From Azospirillum lipoferum (GTDB lineage: Bacteria > Pseudomonadota > Alphaproteobacteria > Azospirillales > Azospirillaceae), in NCBI RefSeq assembly GCF_024170005.1, contig NZ_JALJXJ010000019.1, positions 84,918-148,917 of the forward strand: a stretch of 64,000 bases of DNA. Reading direction: 5' to 3'. Positions 46,208-54,499 of the stretch are shown here, in pieces. Every line of letters starts with the position of its first letter. Within the stretch, counting starts at the first letter, position 1. Made by a program: the position numbers and the translations under genes. The notes beneath the pieces are model-generated. The model was not told the DNA's origin. It saw nothing but the letters and a program-made list of their open reading frames with translations, and ran no database searches.

Positions 46208-46251
46208 ATATGGCGGTAGAGGCGGTTTGCAGACCGCGTCTTCCGCCATAT
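46208..46251. promoter_or_regulatory. 44-base near-perfect hairpin before the aldo/keto reductase
   Basis: ATATGGCGG pairs with CCGCCATAT, AGA with TCT and GCGGT with ACCGC around a six-base loop TTGCAG, giving a long stem with two symmetrical single mismatches. No T-run follows, so it is not a standard terminator. It may be an operator or an mRNA leader structure for the gene at 46305. Confidence 0.55.
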
Positions 46252-46304
46252 GTCTGCATCCAACCCACGGGAACGCGCCTCGGCGCCGATCAGGAGAAAA
46301 CAGG

Positions 46305-47129
46305 ATGCAGACAGTGAAGGCCAATGGTGCCGAGATTCCCGCACTGGGATTCGGCGTTTTCCGCATGTCGGACGACGAGGTCGAACGGGTGGTCCCCGCC
46401 GCCCTGGAGGCCGGCTTCCGTCATTTCGACACCGCGCAGATCTACCGTAACGAGGCGGCACTCGGCCGCGCCCTGCAAGCGGCAGGATCCCGCCGCGATG
46501 AGCTGTTCCTGACCACCAAGGTCTGGGTCGACAAGTACAGTCCTGGCCCGTTCGCCGCGTCGGTCGACGAAAGCCTGGAAAAGCTGAAGGTCGACCGGGT
46601 GGACCTGCTGCTGCTGCACTGGCCGGCCGATCAGGTCGCCATCGCCGAGCAGATCGAAATGCTGAACGCCGTGCAGGCCGCCGGCAAGACCCGCTTCATC
46701 GGCGTCAGCAACCAGAACATTGCCCAACTGCGGGAGTCGGTCGAGCGCAGCCAGGCCCCCATCGTCACCAACCAGATCGAGGTCCACCCCTATCTCGACC
46801 AGAGCGCGATGGCGGCGGCGGCCAGGGAACTGGGCGTGGCGATCACCGCCTATTACGCCATGGCCGACGGCAAGGTGCCACGCGATCCGGAGTTGCAGCG
46901 GATCGGCGCCAAGTACGGCAAGACGGCGGCCCAGGTGACGCTGCGCTGGCTGATCCAGCTGGGCCATATCGTACTGTCCAAGACCGCCAAGCCGGAGCGG
47001 GTGCCGGAGAACTTCGCAGTTTTTGACTTCGCGCTGGACGAAGGCGACATGGCCGCGATTGCGAAGCTGGCGCAACCGAACGGGCGAATCGTCAGCCCGG
47101 CGGGGCTGGCGCCGGCTTGGGACAAGTGA
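46305..47129 (+). CDS. Aldo/keto reductase
   Basis: A 274-residue NADPH-dependent reductase of aldehydes or ketones with a TIM-barrel fold. The catalytic tetrad can be read in RHFDTAQIYRNE (Asp, Tyr), TTKVWVDKYSPG (Lys) and LLLHWPAD (His), and the cofactor block is IVLSKTAKPERVPENF. AGGAG lies eight bases before the ATG. It follows the aldehyde oxidoreductase operon and resembles the 2,5-diketo-gluconate reductase group. Confidence 0.92.
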   Translation: MQTVKANGAEIPALGFGVFRMSDDEVERVVPAALEAGFRHFDTAQIYRNEAALGRALQAAGSRRDELFLTTKVWVDKYSPGPFAASVDESLEKLKVDRVDLLLLHWPADQVAIAEQIEMLNAVQAAGKTRFIGVSNQNIAQLRESVERSQAPIVTNQIEVHPYLDQSAMAAAARELGVAITAYYAMADGKVPRDPELQRIGAKYGKTAAQVTLRWLIQLGHIVLSKTAKPERVPENFAVFDFALDEGDMAAIAKLAQPNGRIVSPAGLAPAWDK

Positions 47130-47156
47130 GCGGGGAGCGGTCTCCCGACACTTGAT

Positions 47157-47183
47157 CCCCTCTCCCCCCTGGGGAGAGGGGGA
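47157..47183. repeat. Palindromic repeat, half copy (hairpin)
   Basis: A single arm of the repeat family, CCCCTCTCCCC then CCT then GGGGAGAGGGG, folding as a perfect 11-bp hairpin between the convergent aldo/keto reductase and kinase genes. It may serve as a two-way transcription stop, though a T-run is missing. Confidence 0.75.
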
Positions 47184-47204
47184 TTGCCCTGGAATGCCCC
47201 TCTC

Positions 47205-48665
47205 TCACAACATCCGCGGCAGCGTCACCCGCACCCGCAGCCCGCCGCTGGCGCGGTTGCTCAGCTCGATCCGTCCCTGGTGCGCCTCGACGATCGACTT
47301 CACGATGGACAGGCCGAGCCCGCTGCCGCCGGTCTTGCGGTTGCGGGAGCCCTCCAGCCGGACGAAGGGCTTGAAGACATTGGCGACCTCCGCCTCCGGG
47401 ATGCCCGGCCCCTCGTCGCAGACATCGACGACGATCTCGGCGGCGTCGGCATCGACGGAGACGGTGGCGCGCTCGCCGTATTTGATGGCGTTGTCGATCA
47501 GGTTGGCGAAGGCGCGGCGCAGGCTGGACGGGCGACCGGCAAGGCGGAGCTGGCGCGCCTGCTCGAAGCGGTCGCTGCGCTCCACACCACCGCCGAAGAT
47601 GGTGCGGACGGCGGCGAACTGGAGCGGCGGCGGTTCGTGGTAGGTCACCGGGGAGCCGGTGTCGGCATAGTCGTCGCACAGGCTCTGCAGCAGGCTGGCG
47701 AAGGCGACCACCTCCACCTCCTCGCGCAGCACGTCGTCGCCGAGGAACTCCAGCGTCGCGGTGACCATCGCCGCCATCTCGTCGATGTCGGCCATCATCT
47801 TGGTGCGCAGCACGTCGTCATCGACATATTCGGCGCGCAGCCGCAGCCTCGTCGCCGGGGTGCGTAGATCGTGGCTGATCGCCGCCAGCAGATGGGTGCG
47901 CCCCTCCATCAGGTCGCGCAGGGCATTGCGCGCCTGATTGAAGGCGCGGGCCAGCGAGGCGACCTCTTCCGGCCCGTCCTCCGGCAGCGGGCGGGGGTGC
48001 AGGCGGTCGTGCGGGCGGGTCGCCTGCTCGGCCAGCGATTCCAGCGGGCGGACCAGCCGGCCGGGCAGCCAGAGCAGCAGCCCCAGCGCCAGACCGAAAG
48101 CCGCCACACCGGCCAGAACCATCTCGAACGGCGTGGTCCGCGGCCGCCAAAAGCGCGGACTGGCGAACTCCAGCCAGCCGCCGCCGGCAAGCTGGACATA
48201 GACGCGGGCGTCGCGCAGCTGTGCCGCGGTGTCCTCCGCCACCAGGGACAAGGATTCCGCCAGCGTCTGGGCACGAGCGGAATGGAGCGACAGCAGGGCA
48301 CGCTGGGCGGCGACGAACACCGGGCGCGGTGCGTCGGCGACCCCGTCCAGCACCCAGCCGGACGGCACGGTCGGGGTGCCGGGCCCCTGCCAGGACACCG
48401 ACAGGTCGGGCAGCCCACTCAACGCCAGCGCCGGCCCGGCGGCAATCCCGTCCAGCACCGCGCGGTCGGCCGCCTCCACCGCCGCCGCCATCGCCGGTCC
48501 CAGCCGGTGGGCGGTCAGCAATTCCCGCGCGCGGTCGTCGACCAGCCGCATGCCGACCAGCGCCCCGCCATGGGTCAGGGCCAGCAGCGCCACCATCGCC
48601 GCCAGGATGCGGTGGCGCAGGCGGGTGGCGCGCAGCCGGGCCGGCAGCAAGCGCTCAAGCGCCAC
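47205..48665 (-). CDS. Sensor histidine kinase (GtrS/EnvZ-like) of the sugar locus
   Basis: A membrane sensor kinase of 486 residues. It has a first helix near 18-40 (RILAAMVALLALTHGGALVG), a periplasmic sensor of about 140 residues, a second helix (MVLAGVAAFGLALGLLLWLP), HAMP, H-box LLAAISHDLRTPATRLRLRA, N-box NLIDNAIKYG and CDEGPGIPEAEV/GSGLGLSIVKSIVE. It overlaps the response-regulator gene by 11 bases. In Pseudomonas the GtrS/GltR pair next to glucose-importer genes plays this role, and a similar job is inferred here. Confidence 0.92.
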   Translation of the reverse strand: MALERLLPARLRATRLRHRILAAMVALLALTHGGALVGMRLVDDRARELLTAHRLGPAMAAAVEAADRAVLDGIAAGPALALSGLPDLSVSWQGPGTPTVPSGWVLDGVADAPRPVFVAAQRALLSLHSARAQTLAESLSLVAEDTAAQLRDARVYVQLAGGGWLEFASPRFWRPRTTPFEMVLAGVAAFGLALGLLLWLPGRLVRPLESLAEQATRPHDRLHPRPLPEDGPEEVASLARAFNQARNALRDLMEGRTHLLAAISHDLRTPATRLRLRAEYVDDDVLRTKMMADIDEMAAMVTATLEFLGDDVLREEVEVVAFASLLQSLCDDYADTGSPVTYHEPPPLQFAAVRTIFGGGVERSDRFEQARQLRLAGRPSSLRRAFANLIDNAIKYGERATVSVDADAAEIVVDVCDEGPGIPEAEVANVFKPFVRLEGSRNRKTGGSGLGLSIVKSIVEAHQGRIELSNRASGGLRVRVTLPRML

Positions 48666-49404
48666 GGCTTATTCCGGAAGAGACGGATTCGCCATGGTCC
48701 ACCACCGCCGCGGTGAACTGGTAGCCGATGCCGCGCACCGTCTTGATCAGCGCCGAGCCGCCCGGCCCCTCCTCCAGCTTGCGGCGCAGGCGGCTGATCT
48801 GGATGTCGATGCTGCGGTCGAAGGGAATCGAGGTGTCGCCGCGATGCTTCTCCAGCAGTTCGGTGCGCTCCACCACCTGCGGCGCCCGTTCCAGCAGCGT
48901 GCCGAGCAGGGCGTATTCGCCCTGGCTGAGATGGACCACCACCCGGTCCGGCGTGCGCAGCTCGCGCCGCCCCTGGTCGAGCGACCAGCCGGCGAAGCCC
49001 AGTACGCGCGGCCGTTCGCGCACCGGCTCCGGCCCGCCGCAGCGGCGCAGGATGGCACGGATGCGGGCCAGCAGTTCGCGTGCGCTGAAGGGCTTCACCA
49101 GATAGTCGTCGGCCCCGACCTCCAGCCCGACGATGCGGTCGACCTCGCTGCCCATGGCGGTCAGCATGATGACGGGGGTCTCCGATTTGGCGCGCAGCGA
49201 GCGGCACAGGCTGGTCCCGTCCTCCCCCGGCAGCATCACGTCGAGCACGATGAGATCGACCGGCCATTGCGCCAGCACCCGCGTCATCTCGCGCCCATCG
49301 CCGGCGGTGGAGACGCGGAAGCCGCTCTTCACCAGGAAATCATGCAGCATGTCCCGGATCTCGGGATCGTCATCCACGACCAGGAGATGGCGCGCGCGCT
49401 CCAT
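48655..49404 (-). CDS. OmpR-family response regulator (GltR-like)
   Basis: A 249-residue regulator with receiver residues VVDDDPEIRD, VLDVMLPGEDG (phospho-Asp) and DYLVKPFSARELLARIR, and a winged-helix DNA-binding domain (LSQGEYALLGTLLERAPQVV, DIQISRLRRKLEEGPG). It is divergent from the sugar-binding-protein gene, and the GTAAC box lies in the shared 252-bp promoter region. It is the natural candidate to bind both GTAAC boxes in the window. Confidence 0.93.
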   Translation of the reverse strand: MERARHLLVVDDDPEIRDMLHDFLVKSGFRVSTAGDGREMTRVLAQWPVDLIVLDVMLPGEDGTSLCRSLRAKSETPVIMLTAMGSEVDRIVGLEVGADDYLVKPFSARELLARIRAILRRCGGPEPVRERPRVLGFAGWSLDQGRRELRTPDRVVVHLSQGEYALLGTLLERAPQVVERTELLEKHRGDTSIPFDRSIDIQISRLRRKLEEGPGGSALIKTVRGIGYQFTAAVVDHGESVSSGISRGA

Positions 49405-49502
49405 GGCGTCCCTTCCCTATTCCATCCGGGCTTTCTTGTTCGTTGGGCCCGAGTGTAGCCTCCCCCGCCGGTCCGGGTACAGTGCGGCGCGCGCGCCCGT
49501 TT

Positions 49503-49559
49503 GTAACGGTTGCGTAACAGGAGCGCGACCGTGAAAAGGCGTTGTTACCAAATAGTCCG
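49503..49559 (+). promoter_or_regulatory. GTAAC box of the sugar-binding-protein gene
   Basis: GTAACGGTTGCGTAACA (49503-49519), then after exactly 24 bp GTTACCAAATAGTCCG (49544-49559). The first 17 bases and 15 of the last 16 equal those at 38873-38929 while the 24-bp spacer differs, so the conserved parts are under selection. The 11-bp spacing of the GTAAC units suits an OmpR-type dimer. Confidence 0.78.
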
Positions 49560-49656
49560 GGCGCCGAATTGCACGCGGGATAGAGTTCCTCCAGCGGCCA
49601 AACGGCTGACAGCCAAGGCCAACTCGAAGATCGAACGAAGAAGGAAACAGGGGGAA

Positions 49657-50934
49657 ATGTCCGAAATGCCGTCTCTGCGCAAATCCATCCTCAGCATGAC
49701 CGCCTTGGCGACCGTAATGGCCGGCGCCCTGCTTGCCGCCCCCGCCAACGCCGAGCCGGCGGTGGAGGTTCTGCATTACTGGACCTCCGGCGGTGAATCG
49801 AAGGCCGCCGGCGCGCTGCGCCAGGATTTCGAGGCTGCAGGCGGCAAGTGGATCGACGCGCCGGTGGCGGGCGGCGGTGGCGACGCGGCCAGCACCGTGC
49901 TGCGCTCCCGCGTGCTGGCCGGCGATCCGCCGAACGCCGTGCAGCTGAAGGGGCCGAACATCAAGGACTGGGCGGCGCAGGGCAAGCTGGCGACGCTGGA
50001 CGAGGTCGCCAAGGCGGAGAATTGGGACGCCATCCTGCCACCGCAGATCCGCGACGTGGTGACCTACAAGGGCCATTACTATGCCGTGCCGGTGAACATC
50101 CACCGCGTCAATTGGATGTGGGTCAATCCGCAGGTGATGCAGAAGGCCGGCGTCGCCATTCCGAAGACCTGGGACGAGTTCAACGCCGCCGCCGACAAGC
50201 TGAAGGCCGCCGGCATCATCCCGCTGGCCCATGGTGGCCAGCCCTGGCAGGAAGGCGCCCTGTTCGAGGATGTCACCCTCGGCCTCGGCGGTCCCGACTT
50301 CTATCGCAAGGCGCTGGTGGAGTTGGATGCCAAGGCGCTGACCAGCGACACCATGGTCAAGGTGTTCGACCAGATGCGCAAGCTGCGCGGCTATGTCGAC
50401 GACGGCTTCCCCGGCCGCGAATGGAACCTCGCCGCCGGCCTGCTGATGAACGGACAGGCCGCCATGCAGATCATGGGCGACTGGGAGAAGGGCGAGCTGA
50501 CCGCCGCCGGCAAGGTGCCGGGCAAGGATTTCGTCTGCGCCCATGTGCCGGGCCAGTCCGGCTATATCGTGAATTCCGACAGCTTCGTCATGTTCACCTC
50601 GGCCAACGCCGACCGCGCCGCCGGCCAGAAGCTGCTGGCCAAGCTGATCCTGGGCAAGAAGTTCCAGGAGACCTTCAACGTGCTGAAGGGCTCGATCCCC
50701 GCCCGCCAGGACATGGCGCGCGACAGCTTCGACGAATGTGCCGTCAAGTCGATGGACGACCTGAAGACCGCCATCGACAGCAACAGCGCGGTTCCGTCGA
50801 TGGCGCACGAGATGGCGGTCCCCGGCGCCGTCCGCGGCGCCTTCCTGGATGTCGTCACCGCCCACTTCAACTCCACCATGACCTCGCAGGAGGCGGTGAA
50901 GCGTCTGGCCGAAGCCGTCGATCTGGCGAAGTAA
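49657..50934 (+). CDS. Sugar ABC transporter binding protein (glucose/mannose type)
   Basis: A 425-residue exported solute-binding protein with a signal peptide ending in LAAPANA (about residue 31) and the family-1 fold (VEVLHYWTSGGESKAAGALR, AVQLKGPNIKDWAAQGKLAT, YAVPVNIHRVNWMWVNPQVM, AAMQIMGDWEKGEL). It resembles GtsA-type glucose/mannose binding proteins. ATG 49666 is an alternative start. No permease genes are adjacent; those at 39092-42051 share its control element and are its probable partners. Confidence 0.92.
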   Translation: MSEMPSLRKSILSMTALATVMAGALLAAPANAEPAVEVLHYWTSGGESKAAGALRQDFEAAGGKWIDAPVAGGGGDAASTVLRSRVLAGDPPNAVQLKGPNIKDWAAQGKLATLDEVAKAENWDAILPPQIRDVVTYKGHYYAVPVNIHRVNWMWVNPQVMQKAGVAIPKTWDEFNAAADKLKAAGIIPLAHGGQPWQEGALFEDVTLGLGGPDFYRKALVELDAKALTSDTMVKVFDQMRKLRGYVDDGFPGREWNLAAGLLMNGQAAMQIMGDWEKGELTAAGKVPGKDFVCAHVPGQSGYIVNSDSFVMFTSANADRAAGQKLLAKLILGKKFQETFNVLKGSIPARQDMARDSFDECAVKSMDDLKTAIDSNSAVPSMAHEMAVPGAVRGAFLDVVTAHFNSTMTSQEAVKRLAEAVDLAK

Positions 50935-50991
50935 GCCTCTGCTTTCCTCGCGTATCGTCTCTCCTTCTCTGGTGTTGCGCGTGACCTTGGA

Positions 50992-51026
50992 AAGCCCCTC
51001 TTCCTTCCGGAAGAGGGGCTTCTTTT
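50992..51026 (+). terminator. Rho-independent terminator
   Basis: AAGCCCCTCTTCC pairs perfectly with GGAAGAGGGGCTT around a four-base loop and is followed by CTTTTC. It ends transcription of the sugar-binding-protein gene 57 bases after its stop. It lies before the convergent alcohol dehydrogenase end. Confidence 0.92.
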
Positions 51027-51036
51027 CATTTAAGCT

Positions 51037-52110
51037 TCACGGCGTGATCGCCACCTTCAGCACGCCATCGCGCTGGTGGCCGAACAGCTCGTAAGCCTCC
51101 TCGATCCGCTCCAGCGGGAAACGGTGGGTGACCAGCGGCTTCAGGTCGACGCGGCCGGAGGCGACGACGCCCATCAGCCGGCGCATCCGCTCCTTGCCGC
51201 CGGGGCAGAGCGAGGTGACGATGGTGTGGTCGCCCAGCCCGGCGGCGAACGGACCCAGCGGCAGGCGCAGGTCGCCGGAATAGACGCCCAGGCTGGACAG
51301 CGTGCCGCCCGGCCGCAGCACGCGCAGCGCCGCCTCGAAGGTCGCCTGGGTGCCCAGCGCCTCGATGGCGACATCGACGCCGCGGCCATTGGTCAGCCGC
51401 AGGATCTCCTCCACCGGATCGACGCTGCGGAAATCCACCACATGGTCGGCCCCCATCCGCCGCGCCATCTCCAGCCGCGCCGGCACGGTGTCGACGCCGA
51501 TGATGGTGGTGGCGCCCTTCAGCTTGGCCCCGGCGGTGGCGCACAGGCCGATGGGCCCCTGCGCGAACACCGCCACCGTGTCGCCGATGCGGATGTTGCC
51601 GCGCTCCGCCCCGGCGAATCCGGTGGACATGATGTCGGGGCACATCAGCACCTCCTCGTCCGTCAGCCCATCGGGTACGGCGGCGAGGTTGACCATCGCG
51701 TCGGGCACCAGCAGATACTCGGCCTGGGAGCCGTCGATGCTGTTGCCGAAGCGCCAGCCGCCCAGCGGCTTCCAGCCATGGGCGGTGCCGGCGCCGTCCT
51801 GGGAATGGCAGCCGCACAGGCAGGCGTTGCTGTGGCCGCTGGGGGTGATGGCCCCGGCGATCACCCGCTGGCCCTCGCGGTAGCCGGTGACGGTGGAGCC
51901 CAGCTTCTCGATGATGCCCACCGGTTCATGGCCGATGGTCAGGCCGCGGACGACCGGATATTCGCCCTTCAGGATGTGGATGTCGGTGCCGCAGATCGTC
52001 GTCGTGGTGATGCGGATCAGCGCGTCGAGCGGTCCGACGTCGGGGATCGGCTTGTCGTCCAGCACGATGCGGCCCGGTTCGACGAACACCGCCGCTTTCA
52101 TCATGACCAT
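51037..52110 (-). CDS. Zinc-dependent secondary-alcohol-type dehydrogenase
   Basis: A 357-residue medium-chain dehydrogenase. Zinc ligands fit the clostridial isopropanol-dehydrogenase group: C40 in ICGTDIHIL, H61-E62 in IGHEPVG and D159 in CPDIMSTGFAGAE. The nucleotide loop is VFAQGPIGLCATAGAKLKGA. A cysteine cluster CLCGCHSQDG remains at the structural-zinc position but is incomplete. The ATG follows GGGAGGACGCC. Its substrate is likely a small secondary alcohol or ketone. Confidence 0.92.
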   Translation of the reverse strand: MVMMKAAVFVEPGRIVLDDKPIPDVGPLDALIRITTTTICGTDIHILKGEYPVVRGLTIGHEPVGIIEKLGSTVTGYREGQRVIAGAITPSGHSNACLCGCHSQDGAGTAHGWKPLGGWRFGNSIDGSQAEYLLVPDAMVNLAAVPDGLTDEEVLMCPDIMSTGFAGAERGNIRIGDTVAVFAQGPIGLCATAGAKLKGATTIIGVDTVPARLEMARRMGADHVVDFRSVDPVEEILRLTNGRGVDVAIEALGTQATFEAALRVLRPGGTLSSLGVYSGDLRLPLGPFAAGLGDHTIVTSLCPGGKERMRRLMGVVASGRVDLKPLVTHRFPLERIEEAYELFGHQRDGVLKVAITP

Positions 52111-52541
52111 GGCGTCCTCCCGTTATGGTGGCCGCCGGTCGGGGAGCTGTTTGGCGCGAACATCGCAAACGGCCCGCGGCCGGCGCTGTGCTTCACGCCG
52201 GCCAGCGTAGCGCACCCGCGAAGGCGCCGCGTTGATGCAGATTAATTGCGACGACGGTCGAGGCGTCGGTTCGGAGCCTCGAACATCGCTCGGAGCGCTG
52301 CTCCGCCAACCCGATTCGGTGTCGATTCCGCCTACGCCCAGAAGGTTTATTAGGGCAAATGAATGCAATTGAATGGTGGCGACGACGAAACAACGGACAG
52401 CATTCAATGGTTGTTATTTTATGAGATAATTTCTCGGTTACGGACGTATTATGTTGCATATTTCTACTATTGAGCCGTGACTCTTTGCATATTCAGCCCT
52501 AAAGAGGGTGCGTTCATTCCTTGAAACAAGAGGTCATTCAA
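52111..52541. other. 431-bp intergenic region, partly AT-rich
   Basis: No convincing gene. From about 52360 the sequence turns unusually AT-rich for this window (for example TTGTTATTTTATGAGATAAT). It contains an inverted repeat ATTGAATG / CATTCAAT (52368-52375, 52401-52408). It probably holds the promoter of the secreted-protein gene, and the base composition suggests foreign or recently acquired DNA. Confidence 0.5.
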
Positions 52542-53069
52542 ATGAAGTCGTTTGCACTCGCCACCGTATTCTCGATCGTCGCCGTACTGTCGGCCGGGGC
52601 CGCCAACGCGCAGCCGAAGCCCGTGGTGCTGTCTGCCCTGCCGCCGCAGAATTTCGCCTTCTGCCTGAACACCGATGCCACGGTGATCCTCTCCGACACG
52701 GTGGCGACCGAAGTCGGCGTCGTGATCACCAACGTCGGCAATGGCCTGACCAACACCTCCGGCACCGTCGTCGTCGCGGCGAACAATTTCTACGGCAAGG
52801 GCGCCGGCAGCGAATGGAAGTCGGCGATGGGCCAGTTCAGCCTGACCGGCGGCAACTGCTACAACGTCGCTTCGATGAACAAGACCACCTCGCCGAGCGG
52901 CACGTCCTGGACCTGCGCCCTCACGAGCGGCGCCGCCTCGGGTGCCGGTGCTACGATCACCGGGGTGATCTCGACGCAGACCCAGGTCACGCCGATCGCC
53001 TCCGGCTACGTGATGGCCGGTGTGAGTTCGACGCTCAACAACGCGCCGAACGTGAACTGCCCGTACTGA
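52542..53069 (+). CDS. Secreted cysteine-containing protein of unknown function
   Basis: Not recognised. The 175-residue product has a clear signal peptide (MKSFALATVFSIVAVLSAGA then ANA, cleavage near 23). The mature part of about 152 residues is rich in Thr, Ser, Gly, Asn and Val with four cysteines (FAFCLN, GGNCYN, WTCAL, VNCPY) that could form two disulphides. AAGAGG precedes ATG 52542. It stands alone after an AT-rich promoter region and before a terminator, so it is probably expressed as a single gene. Confidence 0.8.
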   Translation: MKSFALATVFSIVAVLSAGAANAQPKPVVLSALPPQNFAFCLNTDATVILSDTVATEVGVVITNVGNGLTNTSGTVVVAANNFYGKGAGSEWKSAMGQFSLTGGNCYNVASMNKTTSPSGTSWTCALTSGAASGAGATITGVISTQTQVTPIASGYVMAGVSSTLNNAPNVNCPY

Positions 53070-53102
53070 TCGGCCGGACCGATCGCCAGTCATCGGACAG
53101 CG

Positions 53103-53135
53103 CGGCCGCCCATCACACCCGGTGGGCGGCCGTTT
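53103..53135 (+). terminator. Probable terminator of the secreted-protein gene
   Basis: CGGCCGCCCA pairs perfectly with TGGGCGGCCG around a ten-base loop and is followed by TTTCC. It is a strong stem with a short T-run, located 34 bases after the stop codon. Confidence 0.7.
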
Positions 53136-53349
53136 CCGTCAACCGGCCGCCTGGGCCTGCCCACCATCATCCGCGGTACACGGAAGCAGGCTGCCGGCAG
53201 GATCGCCCCCCATCTTGACGCCCACCCAAACTTGAGCGAGGGCGCCAGGTCGGTGGCCGCCGGAATCAAGCCGATGGACCTGAAGCGCTGCACCGACAGT
53301 CCGGATGTTCCCTGGACGGGGGCGCGCCACACCGGCGCGGCCCCTCTTT

Positions 53350-54381
53350 TCATGGGGCGGCGGAACCGTCATCCACCGCCGCCGCCCGGCAGCAGGGAAA
53401 GCGCAGGGTCGCCTTCACCCCATGCGGCAGCTGGGGTCCGATGTCCAGGCTGCCCTGCAGTTGCAGGGCAAGCTGCCGCATGATCCGGCCACCCAGCCCG
53501 GTCCCCTGCGGCCGCTCCGACAGGATGCCCACCCCGTCGTCGCAGACGCACAGCACGCACTCCGCCGCCTCCCTGCGGAAGCTCAGGTCGATGCGGCCGG
53601 CGCAGCCGTCAGGGAAAGCGTATTTCAGCGCATTCGTGATCAACTCGTTGGCGATGGTGCCGACCGCCACCGCGACGCCCATGTCGAGGTCGGCGTCGTC
53701 CACCTCGGCGCTGACCGACACCGGCCGCACCCCGACGACGCCGAGCTGGATGTCCTCCACCAGACTTTCCAGGAAGTCCTTCGAACTGACGATGTTGACG
53801 CCCTCCACCCGGCGCAGCCGGACATAGACGCGGGCCAGCACGCCGATCCGCTCGATGGTGCCGCTGACGATGTCCTGCCCGGCCCCCGACTTGTGGGCGG
53901 CGAGCGTCAGCTGGGCACAGATCTGTTGCAGGTCGTTGCGGATGCGGTGGTGGATCTCGTGCAGCATCAGATCCTTTTCCGCATTGGCGGCGAACAGCCG
54001 TTCGGAGGACAGGCGCAGCCGCTCGTTCGCCCGGCGCAGGGCGTGGGCACCTCCGGCAATGCCGAAGCCGAGGCCCATGTAAATGAGGAAGGCCAACTGG
54101 TCGCCCGGCTCGGCGATCCACAGCACCCCCTCCGGCTTCATGAAGAACCAAGCCGAACACAGCCCCGACAAGGCCACCGACAGATAGCCCGACCCGCGGT
54201 CGAGCAGCAGCGAGATCACGAAGATGGTCGGGAGGAAGACCAGGAACGGGTATTTGAACAGCAGCGGGTCGAGCGCATAACGCAGCAATGCCGTCAGCCC
54301 GACCAGCAGCAGCGTGATCCCATACCGTGCCCAGGCGGCGCGCGGCAGGTTGGACGACAGCCGGCGCAATAGGTCTTCCAT
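53350..54381 (-). CDS. HisKA_2-type sensor histidine kinase with DUF4118 membrane domain
   Basis: A 343-residue kinase. The N-terminal 110 residues form a KdpD-like four-helix membrane domain (YGITLLLVGLTALLRYAL, PTIFVISLLLDRGSGYLSV). The H-box is of the HisKA_2 kind (MLHEIHHRIRNDLQQICAQL), with ATPase blocks ITNALKYAFPDG, CDDGVGIL and GTGLGGRIMRQLA. Alphaproteobacterial kinases of this type often act in general stress signalling. No response regulator is adjacent. Confidence 0.9.
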   Translation of the reverse strand: MEDLLRRLSSNLPRAAWARYGITLLLVGLTALLRYALDPLLFKYPFLVFLPTIFVISLLLDRGSGYLSVALSGLCSAWFFMKPEGVLWIAEPGDQLAFLIYMGLGFGIAGGAHALRRANERLRLSSERLFAANAEKDLMLHEIHHRIRNDLQQICAQLTLAAHKSGAGQDIVSGTIERIGVLARVYVRLRRVEGVNIVSSKDFLESLVEDIQLGVVGVRPVSVSAEVDDADLDMGVAVAVGTIANELITNALKYAFPDGCAGRIDLSFRREAAECVLCVCDDGVGILSERPQGTGLGGRIMRQLALQLQGSLDIGPQLPHGVKATLRFPCCRAAAVDDGSAAP

Positions 54382-54499
54382 ACCCCGTGCTCTGCTCCGA
54401 ACGACGCGACGGAACGGTAACAGCCGGGAACCGGAATCGGATGACCGGGGTATGCACACAATGATGTGACGAATTGCGTCGATGCCCTCGGCCACCCCC

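Noticed and set aside
46208..46251. Rho-independent terminator after the molybdenum subunit gene
   Set aside because: The stem is strong but no T-run follows on either strand, so I list it as a structured regulatory element instead.
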